Positions 57,590-64,000 of a stretch of DNA of 64,000 nt are shown here, in pieces. Numbering within the stretch: position 1 is the stretch's first letter; every line of letters starts with the position of its first letter. Position numbers and translations under genes: made by a program. The stretch covers positions 1 through 64,000 of the forward strand of contig CANKBG010000006.1 in assembly GCA_947479935.1 (NCBI GenBank), written 5' to 3'. The notes beneath the pieces were generated by a model, which did no database searches, was not told the origin of the DNA, and was given only the letters and a program-made list of their open reading frames with translations. The DNA is from Comamonadaceae bacterium (GTDB lineage Bacteria; Pseudomonadota; Gammaproteobacteria; Burkholderiales; Burkholderiaceae_C).

Positions 57590-58152
57590 TGGTTAAATCC
57601 TTTGGCGCGAAGTGATTTGCTCAGCGCCTGAACAGCCCGAGAACAGTGAGTTTTGACACTGCCTTCGGTGCAGCCCATGGCCACAGCAGTCTCGGAAAGA
57701 TTCATCTCCTCCCAATAACGCAGCAGGAAGGCTTCCCGTTGACGCGGGGGTAATTCTTGAATTTCCGCCTCAATTTGGTGAAAAATCTGTTTTCTTTGGG
57801 TTTGATCCTCGGCGCTTTCGCCTAAACCAGGCTCACTTAGGCCCCCTAAGTTTTCTAAGAAGTCCAAATCTTCGCCATCGGCATCGGTGCCAAAGTCGCT
57901 CATGTTGGAGAAAAGGGCGTTGCGCGTCTTTTGTCTTCTGAACCAATCGAGGGTGGTATTGGACAAAATGCGCTGAAACAGCATGGGCAGTTCGTTGGCG
58001 GGCTTGTCGCCGTAGTGGGTGGCCAGCTTGATCATGCTGTCCTGAACAATGTCCAAGGCCGACTCCTCGTTGCGCACGTGATAAAGCGTGCGTTTGAAAG
58101 CGCGCTTTTCCGTGTTTTTAAGGAAATCTGAGAGTTCTTGTTCTGTTGCCAA
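57586..58152 (-). CDS. ECF-type RNA polymerase sigma factor
   Basis: A 188-residue alternative sigma factor. Region 2 is EESALDIVQDSMIKLATHYGDKPANELP and LDWFRRQKTRNAL; region 4 is LPPRQREAFLLRYWEEMNLSETAVAMGCTEGSVKTHCSRAVQAL. An acidic insert of about 35 residues (DFGTDADGEDLDFLENLGG) separates them. It is first of four overlapping genes (sigma, DUF3619, DUF3106, RDD) divergent from ilvI. Confidence 0.92.
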   Translation of the reverse strand: MATEQELSDFLKNTEKRAFKRTLYHVRNEESALDIVQDSMIKLATHYGDKPANELPMLFQRILSNTTLDWFRRQKTRNALFSNMSDFGTDADGEDLDFLENLGGLSEPGLGESAEDQTQRKQIFHQIEAEIQELPPRQREAFLLRYWEEMNLSETAVAMGCTEGSVKTHCSRAVQALSKSLRAKGFNQ

Positions 58153-58211
58153 AGTAATGAACCAAATTCGGCACCCATTTTGTGCGAGTCGAATTATGGC
58201 ATTCTGGGCCC

Positions 58212-58217
58212 TATAAT
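58212..58217 (+). promoter_or_regulatory. -10 box upstream of ilvI
   Basis: A consensus TATAAT without a good -35 box, in the 225-nt gap between the sigma-factor gene and ilvI. Transcription would begin near 58224, giving a leader of about 150 nt. Confidence 0.45.
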
Positions 58218-58272
58218 GCTGAGTTGCAATTGAAAAAACGCAAACGGATCACCATCCGGCCAAGGTGCTCAC

Positions 58273-58356
58273 ATGCACAGGTTTATGTTGGTGGTCTTAA
58301 GTTCTGATGCGACTTCAAAAGAGTCCCGCAAAAGAGCACCCAAGGTTTTTCGTTAG
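58273..58356 (+). CDS. Possible ilvI leader peptide
   Basis: A 27-codon ORF with AAGG 8 nt before its ATG, reading MHRFMLVVLSS and then a basic tail. Codons 6-9 are Leu-Val-Val-Leu, so ribosome pausing there could sense branched-chain amino acids. GGTGCTC (58264-58270), beside its start, can pair with GAGCACC (58334-58340) near its end. I see no terminator hairpin before ilvI at 58378. Confidence 0.4.
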   Translation: MHRFMLVVLSSDATSKESRKRAPKVFR

Positions 58357-58377
58357 AGAAATTCACAAAGGTTGAAT

Positions 58378-60153
58378 ATGGAAATCTCCAAAGCCGAAAT
58401 GGCCACTGCTGCAGCGGCAGCTGCGTCCTCCGTCACCGATCTTCGTGGCGGCGAAATACTCGTCAAAGCACTGCAAGCCGAAAACGTCAAATATGTTTGG
58501 GGCTACCCAGGCGGCGCCGTTTTGCACATTTACGACGCCTTTTTTAAACAAGATACCATCCAGCACGTTCTGGTTCGCCACGAGCAAGCAGCCGTTCATG
58601 CTGCCGATGGCTATGCGCGCGCCACGGGTGATGTGGGTGTGGCATTGGTCACCTCGGGCCCTGGTTTGACCAATGCCGTCACGGGCATTGCCACAGCTTA
58701 CATGGACAGCATTCCCATGGTCATCATCAGTGGACAAGTACCCACCGCGGCCATTGGCTTAGATGCTTTCCAAGAATGCGATACCGTTGGCATTACCAGG
58801 CCCATAGTGAAGCACAACTTTTTGGTCAAAGATGCTCGCGACATGGCGGGCATCATGAAGAAAGCCTTCCACATTGCACGCAGTGGCAGGCCAGGCCCCG
58901 TGGTGGTCGATGTTCCCAAAGACGTTTCATTTAACAAGGTGCCTTATCACGGCTACCCAGAGACAATTGAAATGCGCTCTTACAACCCCGTGCGCAAAGG
59001 CCACAGCGGACAAATTCGCAAAGCCCTTCAGTTGTTGATGGCGGCTAAGCGTCCTTACATTTACACAGGTGGCGGCGTACTTTTAAGCAACGCATCCGCT
59101 GAGTTGCGTCAGTTGGTCGACATGCTGGGCTATCCCGTCACCAATACCCTCATGGGCTTGGGCGCCTATCCTGCTACAGACTCTAAGTTTCTCGGCATGC
59201 TCGGTATGCACGGCACATGGGAAGCCAACAATGCCATGCAACACTCTGACGTGTTGTTGGCGGTGGGCGCGCGCTTTGACGACCGCGTCATTGGCAACCC
59301 CAAACACTTTGCACAAAACGAGCGCAAGATCATTCACATTGACATTGACCCATCCAGTATTTCCAAGCGTGTCAAAGTTGATGTCCCTATCGTGGGCGAT
59401 GTGAAAGATGTTCTGATTGAGCTCATTGCCATGATCAAAGAGTCAGGCCTTAAGCCCGACAGCCATGCTTTGGGTGCATGGTGGTCCACCATTGACGGCT
59501 GGCGCCAACGCAACTGCATGAAGTACGACAGTGAAAACACCGAGGTCATCAAACCGCAAAAGGTCATTCAAACTTTGTACAACATGACCAAAGATGCCGA
59601 CGCTTACATCACATCCGATGTGGGTCAGCACCAGATGTGGGCTGCGCAATATTACAAATTTAACGAACCCCGCCGTTGGATCAATTCGGGCGGCTTGGGT
59701 ACCATGGGCGTGGGCATACCCTATGCCATGGGCATTAAATTGGCCAAGCCAGACTCTGAGGTGTATTGCGTCACGGGTGAAGGCTCTGTGCAAATGTGCA
59801 TTCAAGAGCTGTCCACTTGCTTGCAATACAACACGCCCATCAAAATTGTGTCTTTGAACAACCGCTACTTGGGCATGGTTCGTCAGTGGCAGGAAATTGA
59901 ATATTCGGGCCGTTACAGCCACAGCTACATGGATGCCTTGCCCGACTTCGTGAAATTGGCAGAAGCCTATGGTCATGTGGGCATGCTCATTGAGCGCCCC
60001 GAAGATGTCGAGCCTGCACTGCGCGAGGCTCGCAAGCTCAAAGATCGCACGGTGTTCATGGACTTCCGAACCGACCCCACGGAAAATGTTTTCCCAATGG
60101 TTCAAGCCGGTAAGGGCATTACGGAAATGTTGCTCAGCTCCGAAGACCTCTGA
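58378..60153 (+). CDS. ilvI: Acetolactate synthase large (catalytic) subunit
   Basis: Thiamine-diphosphate enzyme condensing two pyruvates, or pyruvate with 2-oxobutyrate, in valine, leucine and isoleucine synthesis. 591 residues from ATG 58378 (AAAGG upstream; a TTG 6 nt earlier is not used). The activating Glu is in VRHEQAAVHAADGYAR, the FAD region in GARFDDRV, and the TPP motif is TGEGSVQMCIQEL ... NNRYLGMV, with the usual Glu variant in GEG. The regulatory subunit ilvH follows 99 nt on, then ilvC. Confidence 0.97.
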   Translation: MEISKAEMATAAAAAASSVTDLRGGEILVKALQAENVKYVWGYPGGAVLHIYDAFFKQDTIQHVLVRHEQAAVHAADGYARATGDVGVALVTSGPGLTNAVTGIATAYMDSIPMVIISGQVPTAAIGLDAFQECDTVGITRPIVKHNFLVKDARDMAGIMKKAFHIARSGRPGPVVVDVPKDVSFNKVPYHGYPETIEMRSYNPVRKGHSGQIRKALQLLMAAKRPYIYTGGGVLLSNASAELRQLVDMLGYPVTNTLMGLGAYPATDSKFLGMLGMHGTWEANNAMQHSDVLLAVGARFDDRVIGNPKHFAQNERKIIHIDIDPSSISKRVKVDVPIVGDVKDVLIELIAMIKESGLKPDSHALGAWWSTIDGWRQRNCMKYDSENTEVIKPQKVIQTLYNMTKDADAYITSDVGQHQMWAAQYYKFNEPRRWINSGGLGTMGVGIPYAMGIKLAKPDSEVYCVTGEGSVQMCIQELSTCLQYNTPIKIVSLNNRYLGMVRQWQEIEYSGRYSHSYMDALPDFVKLAEAYGHVGMLIERPEDVEPALREARKLKDRTVFMDFRTDPTENVFPMVQAGKGITEMLLSSEDL

Positions 60154-60195
60154 GCCAATTTAAATATTCAAATTAACTTTAGAAGAATCTATTGA

Positions 60196-60234
60196 CCGCC
60201 AAGCCTGCACATTACCGTGTGCGGGGGAGGGCGG
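60196..60234 (+). repeat. Stable hairpin between ilvI and ilvH
   Basis: CCGCC/GGCGG outer arms and CCTGCACA/TGTGCGGG inner arms (one G-U pair) in the 99-nt gap. No T-tract follows, so it is not a terminator; it may set mRNA processing or stability. Confidence 0.55.
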
Positions 60235-60252
60235 CGAAAAGAGGAATCGAAC

Positions 60253-60744
60253 ATGAAACACATCATCGCTGTCTTGTTAGAAAACGAACCTGGTGCATTG
60301 TCCAGAGTGGTAGGTTTATTTTCTGCTCGTGGCTACAACATTGAGTCGCTCAGTGTGGCCCCTACTGAAGATCCAAGCTTGTCACGCATGACCATCCAAA
60401 CAGCTGGTTCTGACGACGTGATTGAACAAATTACCAAGCACCTGAATCGCCTCATTGAGGTGGTGAAGGTGGTTGACCTCACAGAAGGCGCATACACTGA
60501 GCGTGAACTCATGCTTGTGAAAGTTCGCGCTGTGGGCAAAGAGCGTGAAGAGATGAAGCGCATGGCCGACATCTTCCGTGGTCGAGTGATTGATGTCACA
60601 GACAAAAGCTACACCGTGGAACTGACGGGCGATCAATCTAAAAACGACGCGTTTTTGGAAGCCCTTGACCGCAGCGCCATTCTTGAAACAGTCCGTACCG
60701 GTGCCTGTGGCATTGGCCGGGGTGAGCGCATTTTGCGCGCCTAA
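60253..60744 (+). CDS. ilvH: Acetolactate synthase small (regulatory) subunit
   Basis: A 163-residue ACT-domain protein that activates the large subunit and gives valine feedback inhibition. The ACT start is MKHIIAVLLENEPGALSRVVGLFSARGYNIESL; a second domain begins near ELMLVKVRA. ATG 60253 with GAGGA upstream is preferred over an in-frame GTG inside the hairpin. Followed by ilvC after 38 nt. Confidence 0.97.
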   Translation: MKHIIAVLLENEPGALSRVVGLFSARGYNIESLSVAPTEDPSLSRMTIQTAGSDDVIEQITKHLNRLIEVVKVVDLTEGAYTERELMLVKVRAVGKEREEMKRMADIFRGRVIDVTDKSYTVELTGDQSKNDAFLEALDRSAILETVRTGACGIGRGERILRA

Positions 60745-60770
60745 ACCACCTTTTTTTGAACGATTTTTGA

Positions 60771-61799
<1,029 letters not shown>

Positions 61800-61833
61800 T
61801 TTTGTCGAGCCATCCACCTGAAAGCCCTGTCGC

Positions 61834-62649
61834 ATGCAAGATGGCATAGAAAACTCTGACGGCGGCGAAGCCGGTGGTCAACCACGTAAACCCCGCAAGG
61901 GCATTTATGTGTTGCCCAACCTGTTTACGCTGGCAGCCTTGTTCGGTGGCTTTTACGCCATCGTGATGGCCATGAATGGCCGCTTTGACATGGCTGCTAT
62001 CGGCGTATTCTGTGCCATGGTGCTTGACAGCCTCGATGGCCGAGTGGCGCGCATGACCAATACGCAAAGCGCCTTTGGCGAACAAATGGACTCCTTGTCT
62101 GACATGGTTTCCTTTGGCGCTGCGCCAGCCCTCATTGCCTATGAGTGGTCGCTCAAGGGCTTGGGGCGCTGGGGTTGGATTGCCGCGTTTGTTTATTGTG
62201 CCTGCGCAGCTTTGCGTTTGGCGCGCTTCAATGTGAACACCGCCGTGGTGGACAAACGGTTTTTTCAGGGTTTGCCTTCGCCAGCGGCGGCGGCCCTGGT
62301 CATGGGATTCATCTCCATCATGACCGATGCTGAGGTGTCACCCACCAGCATGGCCTGGCCGATGTTCGTGGTGGCCTTGTTTTCTGGCCTCACCATGGTG
62401 ACCAATGTGCCTTTTTACAGTTTCAAAGATGTCAGCATGAAGCAAAGTGTGCCTTTTGTGGTCATTGTGCTCATTGCTTTGGGTATTGCGGCTGTGAATA
62501 TTCACCCCCCCATGGTCCTGTTTGGATTGTTTGTTTTGTATGGTTTCAGTGGTTACGTCTTGTACGCTTGGCGCAAATTCAAGGGTGAGCAAACCAGCGT
62601 CATTAGCACTTCCACCGAAGATCCGGACGAACGCGGCCTTCATCAGTGA
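61834..62649 (+). CDS. pssA: CDP-diacylglycerol-serine O-phosphatidyltransferase
   Basis: Membrane enzyme making phosphatidylserine, precursor of phosphatidylethanolamine. 271 residues with six or more transmembrane helices and the CDP-alcohol phosphotransferase motif DGRVARMTNTQSAFGEQMDSLSD with its conserved Asp residues. It lies between ilvC and leuA, an arrangement common in Burkholderiales. The gene for the following decarboxylase (psd) is not here. Confidence 0.95.
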   Translation: MQDGIENSDGGEAGGQPRKPRKGIYVLPNLFTLAALFGGFYAIVMAMNGRFDMAAIGVFCAMVLDSLDGRVARMTNTQSAFGEQMDSLSDMVSFGAAPALIAYEWSLKGLGRWGWIAAFVYCACAALRLARFNVNTAVVDKRFFQGLPSPAAAALVMGFISIMTDAEVSPTSMAWPMFVVALFSGLTMVTNVPFYSFKDVSMKQSVPFVVIVLIALGIAAVNIHPPMVLFGLFVLYGFSGYVLYAWRKFKGEQTSVISTSTEDPDERGLHQ

Positions 62650-62683
62650 TGCAGTTTTCTAAAACTTGTGCTACAGTATTTAC

Positions 62684-62737
62684 ATGAAATTGAATTTACT
62701 AGCGCTACTGCTAACGCCCCACGGGCGGGATATGTAG
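62684..62737 (+). CDS. leuL: leuA leader peptide (leucine attenuator)
   Basis: A 17-codon ORF, MKLNLLALLLTPHGRDM, with six Leu codons of which three are CTA. No ribosome-binding site is visible and a -10-like TACAGT (62672-62677) lies 6 nt ahead, so the message may begin almost at the ATG. The ORF is part of the attenuator described in the next entry. Confidence 0.8.
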   Translation: MKLNLLALLLTPHGRDM

Positions 62738-62796
62738 CGCACGCTGTTCATTTTCCCAAAAAGCCCGTATGCCAAAAGCAGCGGGCTTTTTTATTT
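62716..62796 (+). promoter_or_regulatory. leuA attenuator hairpins and intrinsic terminator
   Basis: Four segments fit classic attenuation. Segment 1 GCCC (62716-62719) pairs with part of segment 2 ACGGGC (62721-62726). Segment 2 pairs perfectly with segment 3 GCCCGT (62763-62768) as antiterminator. Segment 3 pairs with segment 4 CGGGC (62782-62786), followed by a T-run ending near 62796, as terminator. A ribosome stalled on the Leu codons would cover segment 1 and favour the antiterminator. Confidence 0.8.
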
Positions 62797-62835
62797 TCAC
62801 AGTTGCTTTGTAAGTTTTCAAATTAGGAGTGAAAC

Positions 62836-64000
62836 ATGGCTGATAAATTGATCATTTTTGACACGACATTGCGTGACGGCGAACAGTCGCCTGGCGCCTC
62901 CATGAACCGTGACGAGAAGCTGCGTATTGCGCGTCAATTGGAGCGATTGCGCGTTGACGTGATCGAAGCCGGTTTTGCCGCCAGTTCCAACGGTGACTTT
63001 GAAGCGGTGCAGGCCATCGCCAAGGCCATTAAAGATTCCACCATCTGCTCCTTGTCGCGCGCCAACGACCGTGATATTTCGCGCGCAGCAGAAGCCCTCA
63101 AGGGTGCCAACAGTGGGCGCATTCATACTTTCATTGCAACCTCACCTTTGCACATGGAAAAGAAACTTCGCATGACGCCCGACCAGGTCTTTGAACAAGC
63201 CAAACAGTCAGTCCGATTTGCTCGCAATTTGATAGCAGACGTGGAGTTCAGCCCAGAAGACGGCTACCGCAGTGACATGGATTTTTTGTGCAAGGTGCTA
63301 GAGGCAGTCATTGACGAAGGCGCTACCACCATCAACGTGCCCGACACGGTGGGTTATGCGGTGCCGGAGTTGTATGGCCAGTTCATCAAAACACTTCGCG
63401 AACGCATTCCCAACTCTGACAAAGCCATTTGGTCTGTGCACTGCCACAACGACTTGGGGATGGCGGTGGCCAACAGTTTGGCAGGCGTGAAGTTGGGCGG
63501 TGCACGTCAAGTTGAATGCACCATCAATGGATTGGGTGAGCGGGCAGGCAATTGCTCATTAGAAGAAATTGTGATGGCCGTTAAAACGCGCAAAGACTAC
63601 TACGGTTTAGAGATGAGCATCGACCCCATCCATATCGTGGCAGCCAGCCGCATGGTGAGTCAAACAACGGGCTTTGTGGTGCAACCCAATAAAGCAGTGG
63701 TCGGTGCCAATGCCTTTGCACATGCTTCTGGCATTCACCAAGATGGCGTGCTCAAAGCGCGCGACACCTATGAAATCATGCGAGCAGAAGATGTGGGTTG
63801 GTCGGCCAACAAAATTGTGTTGGGCAAGTTAAGTGGTCGCAACGCATTCAAACAACGCTTGCAAGAGTTAGGCGTGTTGCTTGAAAGCGAATCAGAATTG
63901 AATGCAGCCTTCACGCGTTTCAAAGAATTGGCCGACCGCAAGAGCGAAATATTTGACGAGGACATCTTGGCCTTGGTCAGCGAGGAAAGCGTGACCCAAG
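62836..64000 (+). CDS. leuA: 2-isopropylmalate synthase (3' end beyond the window)
   Basis: First committed enzyme of leucine synthesis, joining acetyl-CoA and 2-oxoisovalerate. 388 codons are visible and open at the window edge; the family has about 510-560. [13 protein letters not shown], the metal-binding [13 protein letters not shown] and [13 protein letters not shown] are intact; the C-terminal leucine-feedback domain is cut off. AGGAGTG precedes ATG 62836. Controlled by the attenuator in its leader. Confidence 0.97.
   Translation, partial: MADKLIIFDTTLRDGEQSPGASMNRDEKLRIARQLERLRVDVIEAGFAASSNGDFEAVQAIAKAIKDSTICSLSRANDRDISRAAEALKGANSGRIHTFIATSPLHMEKKLRMTPDQVFEQAKQSVRFARNLIADVEFSPEDGYRSDMDFLCKVLEAVIDEGATTINVPDTVGYAVPELYGQFIKTLRERIPNSDKAIWSVHCHNDLGMAVANSLAGVKLGGARQVECTINGLGERAGNCSLEEIVMAVKTRKDYYGLEMSIDPIHIVAASRMVSQTTGFVVQPNKAVVGANAFAHASGIHQDGVLKARDTYEIMRAEDVGWSANKIVLGKLSGRNAFKQRLQELGVLLESESELNAAFTRFKELADRKSEIFDEDILALVSEESVTQ

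Overview
The window looks like ordinary chromosome from a betaproteobacterium of the order Burkholderiales, most likely Comamonadaceae and perhaps Limnohabitans-like. That call is an inference from gene order and protein character: dnaX-ybaB-recR, trxA-rho, moaA-mobA-moeA, ilvI-ilvH-ilvC-pssA-leuA, a sigma factor followed by DUF3619, DUF3106 and RDD genes, and an RpoD with a long Lys/Ala-rich tail. Genes are tightly packed, with many 4-nt overlaps, and I see no prophage, insertion sequence, CRISPR array, tRNA or rRNA.

Region by region: 1-6.85 kb is a more AT-rich catabolic block (aldehyde dehydrogenase, acetolactate-synthase-like TPP enzyme, short-chain dehydrogenase, two fumarate-reductase-like flavoproteins) whose substrate I cannot name. 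7.0-9.1 kb is a stand-alone paaZ. 9.1-10.6 kb is a TerC-family metal exporter under a yybP-ykoY (Mn2+) riboswitch plus an unknown co-transcribed gene. 10.6-16 kb (minus) holds rpoD, dnaG and a small secreted Ala/Pro/Lys-rich protein. 16.2-18.4 kb is a MASE1-type histidine kinase with a FixJ-like regulator, followed by an unknown protein and a broken small ORF. 19.1-23.9 kb is a FAH-family hydrolase, a TRAP transporter and a Nudix gene, divergent from a MarR regulator. 23.9-29.7 kb (minus) has an ABM-domain protein, a MATE pump, a membrane glycosyltransferase-like protein, L31, rho and trxA.

29.8-35 kb has a flavoprotein, the 4.5S SRP RNA (minus), dnaX, ybaB, recR and an ABC substrate-binding protein. 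35-38.7 kb is mltD-gloB divergent from a methyltransferase and rnhA. 38.9-43.3 kb is an RND efflux pair. 43.4-48.7 kb (minus) is an ALDH and SDR followed by moaA, mobA and moeA. 48.8-51.6 kb places a membrane H+-pyrophosphatase back to back with soluble pyrophosphatase. 51.7-56.5 kb has a FemAB-like protein, nadE-glnB, a LOG-family protein, dgkA and an RDD protein. 56.5-58.2 kb is the ECF sigma/DUF3619/DUF3106 operon. 58.4-64 kb is the branched-chain amino-acid run ilvI-ilvH-ilvC-pssA-leuA, the last cut by the window end.

The strongest non-coding signals are a leuA attenuator with a Leu-rich leader peptide and mutually exclusive hairpins, the Mn2+ riboswitch with a hairpin hiding the terC ribosome-binding site, the SRP RNA, an A9 slippery run in dnaX placed to yield a truncated gamma subunit, and a possible leader peptide before ilvI.
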